DNA of 64,000 nucleotides from Enterococcus canintestini (GCF_001885735.1 NZ_JXKG01000001.1:1-64000), one strand, 5' to 3'; counted from the first letter of the stretch, positions 53,460-63,904 are shown. Notes: generated by a model from the letters alone, not told the origin. Numbers and translations: made by a program.

Positions 53460-55442
53460 ATGAGACCAAAAGAAAGAGAATTACTCATCCAATTGATTCG
53501 TCATCAAGATGAGTTTGTTACTAGCCAGAGCTTGGCCGCTTGGTTGTCGTTGTCTGACCGCACGATTCGCACATATATTAATAACTTAAAAGAAATCGTT
53601 CAAGAAAATGGCGGGAAAATTACTTCAAAACAAGGATATGGGTATTGTATAAGTATTTTAAATAAGCTGAATTTTGATATTTTCTTATCAAAACAAGAAA
53701 TTACCTTAAGCAATGAAGAAAAACTACCATTGTTTTCTGATATTACCGATCGCGAAAATTATATTTTAAATAAATTGTTACTGGAAGAAACAATGATAAA
53801 TCTGGATGATTTAGCAGAAGAATTGTTTATTAGTCGTTCATCGTTAAGCAAGGATATTCAAGCAATTAAAGAAAAGTTGAAGCCTTATGGGTTACAACTG
53901 ATTGCAAAACACGGTGTGGGTCTATTTGTTAATGGGGATGAGCGGAGTAAACGGCATTTTATTTTAGATACTTTTTTTGGCAAAAATTACACAAATTCAC
54001 TGAAAAAGTATTTAGGCAATAGTCCGCTTTTTCAAGATATTAGTTTTGAAGAAGTGACAATTATTATTTTAGATGAAATCAGAGAAGCCAAATTAAAAAT
54101 CTCGGATATTATTATTCAAAATTTGGTTTTACATCTGGCCTTAAGTATCAAACGTCTAAAAGAAGGCTTTGAAATTAAAGAACTTGGGATAACGGCAGAT
54201 ATTTCGCAAAAAGTAGAGTATGAAGTGGCACAAAAAATAGTTAAACGAATTGAGACTTTTGCTAACATCTCTTTTCCGTCAGAAGAAGTTTCTTATCTTG
54301 CTTTACATTTAATGGCAAAATCAAATCATCCTGTTGGAGAAGAAAATCAAGAATTAACTGGAGAATTGACACATGCGCTTTCTTTATTAAGCAGTAGTTT
54401 AGGTTATTCTTTAAGTGACGATTATCAGTTAAAGACGGGTCTACTTGATCATTTAAAACCATTACTAGTTCGTCTGGAACGCAAGATTTCATTAGATAAT
54501 CCATTGACTGATGAGATAAAAAACAATTATCCCCAAGCATTTGAAGTGACTAAGAAATATTTAGGTCAGATGCCTATTTTAAAAGATTATCAAATCACTG
54601 ATGATGAATGGGCATATTTAACTTTACATGTCCTAGCGGCAATGGAAAAAGCCAAAGACAAGAGGAAAGTTCATGCTTTAATCATTTGTGCGACAGGTTA
54701 TGGCAGTGCCCAATTGTTAAAAAATAGAGTAGTAAACGAGTTTGATAAGTATATTACCGTGACCAATGTTCAAGGCTATTATGAAATTAATGAAACGAGC
54801 CTCAATGATGCGGATTTAATCATTTCATCAATTGATCTTTCTGCGATGGTTTTTCCCATTCCAGTTATCCATGTCAGTGTTTTTTTAAATGATGAAGATG
54901 TAACAAAAATTCGTAAAACGATTCAGCAAATGACTACCAAACTCCGACAGCGGACTACTCTGCCATTAGTTGATGAAAAAGAACAATATAAACAAAACAT
55001 GTTACTAGAACAGATGGGAGAAAAGTATTTTAAACTTTATAAAGTGAAGCCGACTAAAGAACAGGTTTTAGTGGAACTGGCAGAATTATTAAGTGTTAAT
55101 GAAGCTAAAAATTATCCGAAAGAATTATTAGAACAAATTAATCACCGCCAGCAGATGGGACAAATTATTTTTAGCGATAGTATTGTTGTGCCACATCCAG
55201 CTCTACCAGTGGGAATTTCAACTAAAATTGCGATTGCGCTAATTCCTAACGGCATGCAGTGGGATCAAGCAGAAAACATTCGCTTTGTCTTTTTAATTTC
55301 ACCTTCTTATATTGAAAATAAAGGGATTACTGTAATTACTAAGGCGATTGTGAAATTAGTAGATTGCCAACAGTTTCAAGAGCAGATGCTGGCAGAACCA
55401 ACTTTTGAGAATTTCAGTAAATTATTCTTACAATTGATGTAA
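53460..55442 (+). CDS. PRD-containing transcriptional activator (LicR/CelR type)
   Basis: A 660-residue regulator: two N-terminal HTH domains (RERELLIQLIRHQDEFVTSQ; then LDDLAEELFISRSSLSKDIQ), two PTS regulation domains (about 180-390), an EIIB-like domain starting ALIICATGYGSAQLL (about 407) and a C-terminal EIIA(fructose/mannitol)-like domain with the His in IVVPHPALPVG. Phosphorylation by PTS proteins at PRD His, EIIB Cys and EIIA His tunes activity. It lies inside the operon it presumably activates. Confidence 0.9.
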   Translation: MRPKERELLIQLIRHQDEFVTSQSLAAWLSLSDRTIRTYINNLKEIVQENGGKITSKQGYGYCISILNKLNFDIFLSKQEITLSNEEKLPLFSDITDRENYILNKLLLEETMINLDDLAEELFISRSSLSKDIQAIKEKLKPYGLQLIAKHGVGLFVNGDERSKRHFILDTFFGKNYTNSLKKYLGNSPLFQDISFEEVTIIILDEIREAKLKISDIIIQNLVLHLALSIKRLKEGFEIKELGITADISQKVEYEVAQKIVKRIETFANISFPSEEVSYLALHLMAKSNHPVGEENQELTGELTHALSLLSSSLGYSLSDDYQLKTGLLDHLKPLLVRLERKISLDNPLTDEIKNNYPQAFEVTKKYLGQMPILKDYQITDDEWAYLTLHVLAAMEKAKDKRKVHALIICATGYGSAQLLKNRVVNEFDKYITVTNVQGYYEINETSLNDADLIISSIDLSAMVFPIPVIHVSVFLNDEDVTKIRKTIQQMTTKLRQRTTLPLVDEKEQYKQNMLLEQMGEKYFKLYKVKPTKEQVLVELAELLSVNEAKNYPKELLEQINHRQQMGQIIFSDSIVVPHPALPVGISTKIAIALIPNGMQWDQAENIRFVFLISPSYIENKGITVITKAIVKLVDCQQFQEQMLAEPTFENFSKLFLQLM

Positions 55443-55460
55443 AAAGAGAGGAGGAAGAAT

Positions 55461-55820
55461 ATGACAGGAGAAAATAAAAATGAAGATGTGATGAATAGTG
55501 AAGAAATTCAAGTTGCGGCTTTTGAGATTATTTTGAACAGTGGCAATGCCCGTACCACAATTCATAATGCTTTTGCCGCGATGCGAAAAAACGACTTTGA
55601 AAAGGCAGACGAACTTTTAGAAACTGCGAATAGTGAAATTTTAAACGCCCATAAATCGCAAACTGAACTATTGAAAGACTATGCCAATGGCAAAAAAATT
55701 GAAATGGAAATTATCATGGTTCACGCCCAAGACCACTTGATGACAACGATGACGTTGTTAGAAGTGGCTCAAGAAATGAAATATTTGTATGAAGAAAATG
55801 CAAAACACAATCATAAATAG
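55461..55820 (+). CDS. PTS lactose/cellobiose-family EIIA
   Basis: A 119-residue helical trimeric EIIA (EIILNSGNARTTIHNAFAAM). The phosphorylated His is in MIMVHAQDHLMTT. It receives phosphate from HPr for EIIB. It starts after GAGAGGAGG. Confidence 0.92.
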   Translation: MTGENKNEDVMNSEEIQVAAFEIILNSGNARTTIHNAFAAMRKNDFEKADELLETANSEILNAHKSQTELLKDYANGKKIEMEIIMVHAQDHLMTTMTLLEVAQEMKYLYEENAKHNHK

Positions 55821-55899
55821 TGTTTTGCTTAAAGTAATGAATGATAATAAATCAATAATTCGTTTAAAAGAAGTTATAGAAAATAAAGGAGGAATTATT

Positions 55900-56403
55900 A
55901 TGAAAGATACCGATAAAAAAGCGCTTGATTTAGATCGAAAAAAATTGAGTTTAAAAAATATGCATTTTAATCGTTATCTTTTGGTTCGGTATCTTAGTGC
56001 AGTTTTTTTCTTTTCTAATTTATATTGGCTGATAGCATTACTATTAGTAGGTTCAAAGCTGTTTTTTGTTCCGGCTATCTTAATAATGAGTATTTTGCCA
56101 GCGGTTTTTGAACAAGCAAAATTATATAATACGCCGAATAATAGTGTGCCCAAAACAGAGATGTATTATTGGTTACAGTTAATAGTAAATTTAGGTTTGT
56201 TATTATCTGCATTTACACCACTATTTTCATGGGTATTTCCTTTTATGAATCCAGGAGTATCTGGTAGAGCTTTTATTGTCATGTTTTTATTAGTTGGGAG
56301 TTTACTTTGTTTGGTTATTGAACGCCGGTTACATGATATTAGCAATAATCGGGATAAACATTATCATCGCATTAAGCAATATGAAAAATCTTTATATTTA
56401 TGA
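55900..56403 (+). CDS. Membrane protein of cellobiose PTS operon
   Basis: A 167-residue protein with about four membrane segments (SAVFFFSNLYWLIALLLVGS; FFVPAILIMSILPAVF; and two more), starting after AAAGGAGGAATT. Proteins of this type accompany lactose/cellobiose-class PTS genes in Enterococcus and relatives; their function is not known to me. A longer frame starting at 55789 overlaps EIIA and is not favoured. Confidence 0.75.
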   Translation: MKDTDKKALDLDRKKLSLKNMHFNRYLLVRYLSAVFFFSNLYWLIALLLVGSKLFFVPAILIMSILPAVFEQAKLYNTPNNSVPKTEMYYWLQLIVNLGLLLSAFTPLFSWVFPFMNPGVSGRAFIVMFLLVGSLLCLVIERRLHDISNNRDKHYHRIKQYEKSLYL

Positions 56404-56417
56404 AAGGGGAGTAAGAT

Positions 56418-57758
56418 ATGTTTAACTTTTTACAAAAATATTTAATGGGGCCGATGGGAAAACTGGCTCAAATGAAAATTGTGCGGGCAGTTATGGCAGC
56501 TGGGATGGCGTCCATTCCTTTCACTATTGTTGGTTCCATGTTTTTAGTATTAAATGTATTACCTGTAGCTTTTTCAGGATTGGAAAATTTCTTTGAAGCA
56601 ACCTTTTTTAAAGTAAGTGATCTTTATATGGTTGCCAATACGATGACGATGGGAATTTTAGCTATTTATTTTGCTATTGTTTTTGCTTATGAATTAACTG
56701 CCATCGAACGGGATGAAAAAGGAATTAATGTTAATCCATTAACAGGAGCATTGTTAGCAGTTTTTGCTTTTTTCATGTGTATTCCTGAAATCGCTTTAAC
56801 AGATGGCAAAATGACATTAATTAATTCAATTACGGATACTGAAAAAGTTGTTAACGGAATTCGGATGGGATCTTTTGCTGATCGTTTGGGTACTTCTGGG
56901 ATTTTTACTGGGATTATTATGTCCGTTATTGCTGTAGAATTGTATTGTCTATGCGTTAAACGTAATCTTGTTATTAAAATGCCGGATGTTGTACCACCAG
57001 GTGTGTCACGTTCTTTTACTGCATTAATTCCAACTTTTGTGATTGCGTTTGTGGTAATGATTATTAATGGTATTTTAATTGCATTGGGAACAGATATTTT
57101 TAAAGTAATTTATATTCCATTTAGTTTTGTAACCAATTTAACCAATACCTGGTTGGGAATTATGGTGATCTACTTCTTAATTCATGCGTTATGGATTGTT
57201 GGGATACATGGTGCTAATATCATCACTTCTTTTTTAACACCAATTGTTCTAGCAAATATGGCAGCCAATGCTGCTGGTGCCAATTATCCACTAGCTGGTG
57301 AGTTTAATAACTCTTATGTTACAGTTGGGGGTTCTGGGGCAACGTTAGGTTTGATTATTTTTATTGCTTTTATGGCAAAATCTGACCAATTAAAAGTTTT
57401 AGGTAAGGCTTCTCTTGTACCAGGTATTTTCAATATTAATGAACCCATTATTTTTGGGATGCCGATTGTTTATAATCCCTTCTTAGCATTACCGTTCTTT
57501 TTAGCGCCAATGGCATCAGCGTCTCTTGCTTATTTTGCAATTAAATTTGAATTTGTAAAACCGATGTTAGCGCAAATGCCATGGCCATCTCCTGTTGGTA
57601 TTGGGGCCTTTATTGGTTCTGGTGGTGACTGGAAAGCTGCAGTTTTAGCAATCTTATGTGCAATCTTAGCATTTGTTATCTGGTTTCCGTTTATCAAATT
57701 CTATGACAATAAATTATTGAAAGAAGAACAAGAAAAAGCCAAAGAGCTTGCTGCTTAA
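56418..57758 (+). CDS. PTS lactose/cellobiose-family EIIC
   Basis: A 446-residue membrane permease with about ten segments. The family motifs NEPIIFGMPIVYNP and HALWIVGIHGANI are present. It imports a beta-glucoside with phosphorylation, giving the substrate of the GH1 enzyme at the head of the operon. It is the last gene, followed by a strong terminator. Confidence 0.93.
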   Translation: MFNFLQKYLMGPMGKLAQMKIVRAVMAAGMASIPFTIVGSMFLVLNVLPVAFSGLENFFEATFFKVSDLYMVANTMTMGILAIYFAIVFAYELTAIERDEKGINVNPLTGALLAVFAFFMCIPEIALTDGKMTLINSITDTEKVVNGIRMGSFADRLGTSGIFTGIIMSVIAVELYCLCVKRNLVIKMPDVVPPGVSRSFTALIPTFVIAFVVMIINGILIALGTDIFKVIYIPFSFVTNLTNTWLGIMVIYFLIHALWIVGIHGANIITSFLTPIVLANMAANAAGANYPLAGEFNNSYVTVGGSGATLGLIIFIAFMAKSDQLKVLGKASLVPGIFNINEPIIFGMPIVYNPFLALPFFLAPMASASLAYFAIKFEFVKPMLAQMPWPSPVGIGAFIGSGGDWKAAVLAILCAILAFVIWFPFIKFYDNKLLKEEQEKAKELAA

Positions 57759-57762
57759 AAGA

Positions 57763-57839
57763 AACCGTCACGTTTTGACGTGACGGTTTTTTGTATAGTC
57801 AAGTAAACAAAAAACGCTCGCGCTTGCGAACGTTTTTTG
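57763..57839. terminator. Two convergent terminators
   Basis: AAACCGTCACG/CGTGACGGTTT with a T tract (57763-57793) ends the cellobiose operon. AAAAACGCTCGC-GCTT-GCGAACGTTTTT (57811-57839) has a T run in both directions and serves the leftward ATPase gene. Confidence 0.85.
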
Positions 57840-57868
57840 CCTTTATGGGAAATAAGAAATGAACAAAA

Positions 57869-58978
57869 TTAAGGTAATTTGATAACATTTTCGCTATCTT
57901 TGTCAAAGAAGTGGGCTTTATTAATATTAAAAGCTAATTCAATGAATTCACCTGGTTTGTGGAAGTCACGGGCATCAACTTTTGAAACGAATTCTGTTTC
58001 GCCAGTTTTAGTGTATAGCATTGATTCAGCCCCAAGTAATTCTGAAACGACTACTTCAGCGTTAACTGTTGCTTCTGGTGAAGCTTCAATAGCTACTTGT
58101 TCAGAGTGAATATCTTCAGGGCGAATACCAAAGATAACTTCTTTACCTTCGTAGCCTTTTTCTACTAAAATTTTGTTTTTACCTTCTGGAATGCGTAATT
58201 TTAAGCCATAGCCATCTGTAATTACACCGTTATTCAATGTAACGTTGAAGAAGTTCATTGCTGGAGAGCCGATGAAACCTGCTACAAAGACATTTACTGG
58301 TGTGTCATATACTTCTTGTGGCGTACCAATTTGTTGAATGAAACCATCTTTCATGATAACAATTCGGTCAGCCATGGTCATCGCTTCAGTTTGGTCATGG
58401 GTTACATAAATCGTTGTTGTATTTAAACGTTGGTGCAATTTAGCAATTTCTGCCCGCATTGCTACCCGCAATTTAGCATCTAAGTTTGACAAAGGTTCAT
58501 CCATTAAGAAGACTTTTGCATCTCGCACAATAGCACGACCTAAGGCAACACGCTGACGTTGCCCACCAGATAAAGCGGCTGGCTTACGATCTAAGTATTC
58601 GGTTAAGCCTAAAATTTCAGCTGCATTTTCTACCCGAGTTTTGATATCTTCTTTGTTATATTTACGTAATTTCAAACCAAATGCCATGTTATCAAATACT
58701 GTCATATGCGGATATAGTGCGTAGTTTTGGAATACCATTGCGATATCGCGGTCTTTTGGTGCCACATCATTCATTACTTTGTCACCAATCGAAAGTTCGC
58801 CTTCTGTAATATCTTCAAGACCGGCAATCATTCGTAAAGTTGTTGATTTACCACAGCCTGAAGGACCAACAAAAACGATAAATTCACGATCGGCAATATT
58901 TAAATTAAAATCAGTAACGGAATAGTTTTCCGCATTGTCATATTTTTTGTAAACGTGGTTTAATGCCATTTGTACCAT
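57869..58978 (-). CDS. msmK: Multisugar ABC importer ATPase (MsmK/UgpC family)
   Basis: A 369-residue ATPase of the carbohydrate importer class: Walker [13 protein letters not shown], signature [12 protein letters not shown], Walker [13 protein letters not shown], then a C-terminal regulatory OB domain (FGIRPEDIH). In streptococci and relatives a single MsmK energises several sugar importers whose permeases are encoded elsewhere; the lack of permease genes here fits this. A cre-like site lies in its promoter. Confidence 0.9.
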   Translation of the reverse strand: MVQMALNHVYKKYDNAENYSVTDFNLNIADREFIVFVGPSGCGKSTTLRMIAGLEDITEGELSIGDKVMNDVAPKDRDIAMVFQNYALYPHMTVFDNMAFGLKLRKYNKEDIKTRVENAAEILGLTEYLDRKPAALSGGQRQRVALGRAIVRDAKVFLMDEPLSNLDAKLRVAMRAEIAKLHQRLNTTTIYVTHDQTEAMTMADRIVIMKDGFIQQIGTPQEVYDTPVNVFVAGFIGSPAMNFFNVTLNNGVITDGYGLKLRIPEGKNKILVEKGYEGKEVIFGIRPEDIHSEQVAIEASPEATVNAEVVVSELLGAESMLYTKTGETEFVSKVDARDFHKPGEFIELAFNINKAHFFDKDSENVIKLP

Positions 58979-59027
58979 AATTTCTACCTCTTTTTCTTTT
59001 TTTGTTTTACTATATTCATAGTATAAA

Positions 59028-59041
59028 TGTAAACGTTTTTA
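59028..59041 (-). promoter_or_regulatory. cre-like site upstream of msmK
   Basis: TGTAAACGTTTTTA fits the CcpA cre consensus at all but one position and lies 50 bp upstream of the msmK start, consistent with catabolite control of a shared sugar-import ATPase. Confidence 0.6.
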
Positions 59042-59206
59042 ATCGTTAGGACAGTGTGCACAAAATGAAGTGGTTTTTTTGTGCACTTTTTTGAAAGGGG
59101 TTGCAAATTGTTGGCTGAAAATTTATTTTATGTTTTATAAAAGCTATAATGGCGCCATTCATTTGTATTTATCTACCAATCATCAGAAATAAATTTTATT
59201 TTGCAG

Positions 59207-59235
59207 TTGACAAAAAATAGTAGCTAGCGTAAACT
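59207..59235 (+). promoter_or_regulatory. Promoter of the met operon
   Basis: TTGACA (59207-59212), 17-bp spacer, TAAACT (59230-59235); transcription would start just before the first T-box. The 160 bp between this promoter and msmK hold nothing else that I recognise. Confidence 0.7.
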
Positions 59236-59244
59236 TCATTTCAA

Positions 59245-59532
59245 CAAATAAATAAAATTTCGTTGATGAGGAAAGTAAGTTTGGCGTACATTTTAGAGAG
59301 ACACTGGCTGGTGAAAAGTGTTATGGACAAAAGACTGAAAATGGCCTTGGAGAATAAGTTTGTCGATAAGTAGGCAACTTCGGAGGTTTCACCGTTAAAA
59401 GAAACACCAATCTTTATGATACGATTCACGATTCATAAACGTTGGGTAGAGGAAAGCATTTGCTTTCAAACTAAGGTGGTAACACGATCATTCGTCCTTT
59501 TATAGAGTTAATCTATAAGAGGACTTTTTTTA
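59245..59532 (+). ncRNA. T-box leader 1 (probable Met specifier)
   Basis: A full T-box element: the stem I region, a candidate specifier ATG at 59341-59343 within GAAAATGGCC, the T-box sequence AAGGTGGTAACACG (59473-59486) and a terminator (GTCCTTTTATAG/CTATAAGAGGAC, 59494-59524, then T). Uncharged tRNA pairing with specifier and T-box bulge would favour the antiterminator. The downstream methionine transporter supports reading ATG as the specifier. Confidence 0.85.
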
Positions 59533-59575
59533 TTTTTATATTCATTACTGTGATTAGGTAAGTAAACAATGAAAT

Positions 59576-59815
59576 TTTTTAAAGAGAGCTTCGGTAGCTG
59601 AAAAGAAGTAAAAAGGAAGTTGTTGAAAATGGCCTATGAGTAATCTAGCTTCGAGCAAAAAGTGAGAAGCTAGCAGGTGTGCCTGTTATAGCACTAGAGT
59701 ATGCTAGTACTTGAAGAGGAATTTAGTGTGAGCTAAATTCAAAATGAGGTGGTAACACGCAAAAAAGCGTCCTCAAGCAAAGAATATTTCTTTGTTTGAG
59801 GATGCTTTTTTTTTA
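59576..59815 (+). ncRNA. T-box leader 2 (probable Met specifier)
   Basis: A second complete T-box in series with the first: the same GAAAATGGCC context with ATG at 59629-59631, T-box GAGGTGGTAACACG (59746-59759), and its own terminator (59767-59805, GCGTCCTCAA.CAAAGAA / TTCTTTG.TTGAGGATGC, then nine T). Stem I appears shorter than in leader 1. Two T-boxes in tandem give two termination decisions before metN. Confidence 0.85.
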
Positions 59816-59909
59816 CTAAATGTTTTAAGAAAGGATAAATAAGATGGGACAAAAACGAATGTGACGCTTTTAAAAAGACGAAATAATAAGGAGTTTTAGG
59901 AGGAGAAAC

Positions 59910-60980
59910 ATGATTGATTTAAAGGATATTTCGGTAACTTTTACTAAAGAAAAAGACAAAGAAATTCACGCTGTTAAAGATGTAAACTTGCATATTCAAA
60001 CTGGGGATGTATATGGCATTGTAGGTTACTCTGGTGCAGGTAAGAGTACATTGGTGCGGGTTATTAATTTATTGCAACGCCCAACGACTGGGACGGTAAC
60101 GATTGACGGCACTGAATTAACGTCTTTAAAAGATAAAGCGTTGCGCGAAAAACGCAAAGAAATTGGGATGATTTTCCAACATTTTAATTTAATGAACAGT
60201 CGGACGATTTTTGAAAACGTGGCATTTTCGCTTAAATACTCAGGAAAATCCAAACAGGAGCGTCAACAAAAAGTCGCAGAACTATTAAATCTTGTTGGTA
60301 TTGCAGATAAAGCCAATAGTTATCCTTCCCAATTATCAGGGGGACAAAAGCAACGGGTAGCTATTGCGCGAGCATTAGCCAATGACCCCAGTATTTTATT
60401 ATGTGATGAAGCGACAAGTGCACTAGATCCAAAAACAACGTTACAGATTTTATCATTATTAAAAGATTTAAATAAGAAGTTGGGATTGACGATTATTTTA
60501 ATTACTCATGAAATGCAGGTGGTTAAAGAAATCTGTAATAAAGTTGCGGTAATGCAAGCAGGAAAAATTATCGAAAAAGGGAGTAGTATCCAAGTTTTTA
60601 GTCAACCCAAACAAGTTTTAACCCGTGATTTTATTCGGACTGCTACGCATATCGATCAAGCGTTAGAGACGATTTTGAGTAGTAAAAAGTTTAGTCTTTT
60701 AGCAGATAATGAATGGCTAGTGGAGTTGGCTTATGTGGGAGATCAAACGAATGAACCATTGATTGCCCAATTGTATAGCCGCTACCAAGTAACTACCAAT
60801 ATTTTGTACGGCAATGTTGAAATCATTCAAGATGTGCCATTGGGAAGTTTGGTTGTGACACTTGCGGGTGAAGAAAATCAGCGACACCAAGCCTTAAAAT
60901 ATTTGCAAAAACTCGGTGTCTATACCAATGTTTTAAAGTATCACCAAGAAAGTGCCAAAGTTGTTATGGGAGGTTTTTAA
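59910..60980 (+). CDS. metN: Methionine ABC importer ATPase
   Basis: A 356-residue ATPase of the MetN group: Walker [11 protein letters not shown], signature [12 protein letters not shown], Walker [13 protein letters not shown], and a C-terminal ACT-like (NIL) domain from about 265 that binds methionine and inhibits transport. It starts after TAGGAGGAG, under the double T-box. It overlaps nothing and lies 1 bp from metI. Confidence 0.93.
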   Translation: MIDLKDISVTFTKEKDKEIHAVKDVNLHIQTGDVYGIVGYSGAGKSTLVRVINLLQRPTTGTVTIDGTELTSLKDKALREKRKEIGMIFQHFNLMNSRTIFENVAFSLKYSGKSKQERQQKVAELLNLVGIADKANSYPSQLSGGQKQRVAIARALANDPSILLCDEATSALDPKTTLQILSLLKDLNKKLGLTIILITHEMQVVKEICNKVAVMQAGKIIEKGSSIQVFSQPKQVLTRDFIRTATHIDQALETILSSKKFSLLADNEWLVELAYVGDQTNEPLIAQLYSRYQVTTNILYGNVEIIQDVPLGSLVVTLAGEENQRHQALKYLQKLGVYTNVLKYHQESAKVVMGGF

Positions 60981-60981
60981 G

Positions 60982-61662
60982 ATGCAATCATTATTAGAAA
61001 AGTATTTTCCCAATGTTTTAGCTATACCTGATGAATTTATTGAAGCAACCAAACAGACACTCTACATGTCATTTTGGACTGCATTAGTTGGTGGGGTATT
61101 TGGCATCATATTAGGTGTCATTTTAGTAGTCAGCCGCCCAGAAGGTATTTTACCAAATCATTTATTATATAGCATTTTAGATAAATTGATTAATATCATC
61201 CGCTCCATTCCTTTTATCATTATGCTTTCGCTTTTAGCCATAGTAACCCGTTTTGTGGTCGGAACAACTATTGGTGAAAAAGCAGCATTAGTTCCTTTAG
61301 TTGTAGGAGTTGTTCCATTTTTTGCGCGTCAAATTGAAAATGCACTATTAGAAGTTGATCAAGGGGTAATTGAGGCAGCAGAATCAATGGGAACGAGTCC
61401 TTTAGGCATTATTTTTCGTGTGTATTTACTAGAAGGATTACCAGGCATTGTCCGTGTTTCAGCTTTAACGATAATTAATGTGATTGGATTAACGACGATG
61501 GCGGGAGCAGTTGGTGCAGGGGGGCTGGGTAATTTAGCAATTTCTCGAGGCTATAATCGCTTCCAAACCGATGTGACGATTGTGGCAACCTTATTAATTT
61601 TAATTTTAGTTTTTATCAGTCAATTTATTAGTAATCAAGTGATTAAAAAAATTAGTCATTAA
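60982..61662 (+). CDS. metI: Methionine ABC importer permease
   Basis: A 226-residue permease with five membrane segments and the EAA loop (EAAESMGTSPLGIIFRVYLL) that contacts MetN. The start was set at the ATG at 60982 after GGGAGG; a longer frame upstream overlaps metN. Part of metNIQ. Confidence 0.93.
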   Translation: MQSLLEKYFPNVLAIPDEFIEATKQTLYMSFWTALVGGVFGIILGVILVVSRPEGILPNHLLYSILDKLINIIRSIPFIIMLSLLAIVTRFVVGTTIGEKAALVPLVVGVVPFFARQIENALLEVDQGVIEAAESMGTSPLGIIFRVYLLEGLPGIVRVSALTIINVIGLTTMAGAVGAGGLGNLAISRGYNRFQTDVTIVATLLILILVFISQFISNQVIKKISH

Positions 61663-61689
61663 TATAAGTAAAATGTGGAGGAATTTGGA

Positions 61690-62535
61690 ATGAAAAAATT
61701 AGTGAAATTTGGTGTCGTTGCGCTTGCGTTATTATTTGTTGGTACAGGTTGTTCAAAAGGTGATGCTAAGGCAAAAAGTGAAACACAAAAAGAAACAACA
61801 GTGAAACTGGGCGTAATTGGGTCTGATACAGATGTTTGGGATAATGTAAAAGATCGTCTTAAAAAAGAAGGAATTAATTTAGAATATGTCAAATTCACAG
61901 ACTATAATCAGCCCAATGCTGCATTAGCAGACAAATCAATTGATTTAAATTCTTTTCAGCATCAATTTTTCTTAGATAACTACAATAAAGAACATAAAAC
62001 GGACTTGGTTTCAATTGGGAATACCGTCAATGCGCCTTTAGGAATTTATTCTGACAAATTAAAAAACGTAAACAAATTAAAAGATGGCGCGAAAGTTGCC
62101 ATTCCAAATGATGTCACAAATGGTGGACGTGCTTTACTATTACTTCAAACAGCGGGTTTAATCAAAGTCGATCCAGCTAAAAAACAAACACCAACTGTTT
62201 CTGATATCACTGAAAATAAAAAGGAATTGAAAATTACTGAATTAGATGCTGCTCAAACTGCCCGCGCTTTATCTGATGTGGATATTTCTGTCATTAATAG
62301 TGGTGTGGCAGTGGATGCAGGCTTTACTCCGACAAAAGATGCCATTTTTTTAGAACCGGTGGATGACAATGCCCGCCCTTATGTCAATATAATCGTGGCA
62401 CGAAAAGAAGATGCAAATAACAAAGTTTATCAAAAAATTGTAGATGCATATCAAACAAAAGCAACTGAAAAAGTGATTGAAGAAACTTCAAAAGGATCCA
62501 GTATTCCTGCTTGGGAAACCTTTGGTCGTAAATAA
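61690..62535 (+). CDS. metQ: Methionine-binding lipoprotein (NlpA family)
   Basis: A 281-residue substrate-binding lipoprotein; the signal peptide ends with the lipobox VGTGC, so Cys is lipidated at about residue 22. The NlpA/MetQ fold is seen in KLGVIGSDTDVWDNVKDRL and DLNSFQHQFFLDNY. It delivers methionine to MetNI. The start was set at 61690 after TGGAGGAATT. Confidence 0.93.
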   Translation: MKKLVKFGVVALALLFVGTGCSKGDAKAKSETQKETTVKLGVIGSDTDVWDNVKDRLKKEGINLEYVKFTDYNQPNAALADKSIDLNSFQHQFFLDNYNKEHKTDLVSIGNTVNAPLGIYSDKLKNVNKLKDGAKVAIPNDVTNGGRALLLLQTAGLIKVDPAKKQTPTVSDITENKKELKITELDAAQTARALSDVDISVINSGVAVDAGFTPTKDAIFLEPVDDNARPYVNIIVARKEDANNKVYQKIVDAYQTKATEKVIEETSKGSSIPAWETFGRK

Positions 62536-62614
62536 AAATAGAATTCGCAATAAAAATCATCATTTCAAATAAAAAAGAATGTAGCAACCGATAAAAAAAA
62601 GAGGAGTGAAGAAT

Positions 62615-63826
62615 ATGTCTACAACTATAACTACAAGACAGCAACACATCGAAGAATTTATTAAAGCTAGTTTGCCAACTTATCAAGAAATTGCTTTAGA
62701 TATTCATAATCATCCTGAAGTTAGTAATTATGAGTTTTATTCATCTGATGCGTTAGTGAAACAATTGGAAAAAGAAGGTTTTACGGTCAAAAAAGATGTG
62801 GCTGGTCATAGAACCGGTTTTGACGCCCGTTTTACTTCGGGTAAACCAGGTCCTGTCATCGCCTTTTTAGCAGAATTTGATGCACTACCTGGAATTGGTC
62901 ATGCATGTGGACATAATCTTTTTGGAACTTATTCTGTTTTAGCAGCTAGTGCTTTAAAAGACGTAATCGCTGATTTTGGTGGTGAAATTCGGGTATATGG
63001 AACTCCTGGTGAAGAAGGTGGCGAAAATGGTTCTGCTAAGGGAAGTTTTGTTCGTGAAGGATTTTTTGCAGATGTTGACGCTGCGTTATGTGTTCATCCG
63101 GCTTATCGTTATGGCAAAACGACAGCTTCTTTAGCCAATGATCCAGTTGATATTAAATTTTATGGCCGTGCCTCTCACGCAGCTGGTGCACCAGAAAAAG
63201 GGATTAGTGCTTTAGAAGCTTTATTACAAGTCTTTAACGGAATTAACAGTTTGCGCCTATTTTTGCCAAAAGATGTGAATATTCATGGCATTATTACTGA
63301 CGGTGGTGTGGCAGCTAATGTCATTCCCGAATATGCCGCGGGTCGTTTTTATCTGCGGGCAAAAAATCGCAGTACGTTAAACGAGGTTTATCAGAAAGTG
63401 GAAAATATCGTCAAGGCCGCATCTCTAGCAACTGGGGCAACTTATGAATTTGGGCTTTTTCAAAATGCTGTTGACGATGTGATTGTCACACCGAGTTTTG
63501 ATGATCTTTTCTTTCAACATTTGATAGCGTTAAAAATTCCTTCAAATGAGATTGAAACGAACATAAAAACGAGCTTAGGTTCTTCTGACGTAGGGAATGT
63601 TAGTCAAGTTGTTCCCACCATTCAACCAACTGTGTCTATTTCAGATACTTATATTGCCGGTCACTCAGAAGAATTTAAAGCAGCGGCAAAAAGCGATAAA
63701 GGTTTAGCATCAATTGCTATTGCCGCAGAATTACTAGCTAAAACAGCTTTGGATTTATTTACGCAACCAGCTTTATTGGCTCAAATTAAAGCTGATCACA
63801 AAAGGAGTTTAGAAAAAGGAAATTAA
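62615..63826 (+). CDS. M20-family amidohydrolase
   Basis: A 403-residue zinc peptidase-like enzyme: metal ligands in GHACGHNLFG and GTPGEEGGENG, and a later His in RASHAAGAPEKG. Members include hippurate, N-acyl-amino-acid and N-acetyl-diaminopimelate hydrolases. Its position in the methionine transport operon suggests it frees methionine (or a derivative) from an N-acyl or peptide-like form. The start was chosen at the ATG after GAGGAGTGAAGAAT rather than the GTG nine bases upstream. Confidence 0.85.
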   Translation: MSTTITTRQQHIEEFIKASLPTYQEIALDIHNHPEVSNYEFYSSDALVKQLEKEGFTVKKDVAGHRTGFDARFTSGKPGPVIAFLAEFDALPGIGHACGHNLFGTYSVLAASALKDVIADFGGEIRVYGTPGEEGGENGSAKGSFVREGFFADVDAALCVHPAYRYGKTTASLANDPVDIKFYGRASHAAGAPEKGISALEALLQVFNGINSLRLFLPKDVNIHGIITDGGVAANVIPEYAAGRFYLRAKNRSTLNEVYQKVENIVKAASLATGATYEFGLFQNAVDDVIVTPSFDDLFFQHLIALKIPSNEIETNIKTSLGSSDVGNVSQVVPTIQPTVSISDTYIAGHSEEFKAAAKSDKGLASIAIAAELLAKTALDLFTQPALLAQIKADHKRSLEKGN

Positions 63827-63904
63827 AAATTTTGATCTAAAAAACATGCTAAAAATAAAGAAGGTGTGATAGAAGTTGCTTTTGTCACAACGTTTATTCG
63901 GAAA

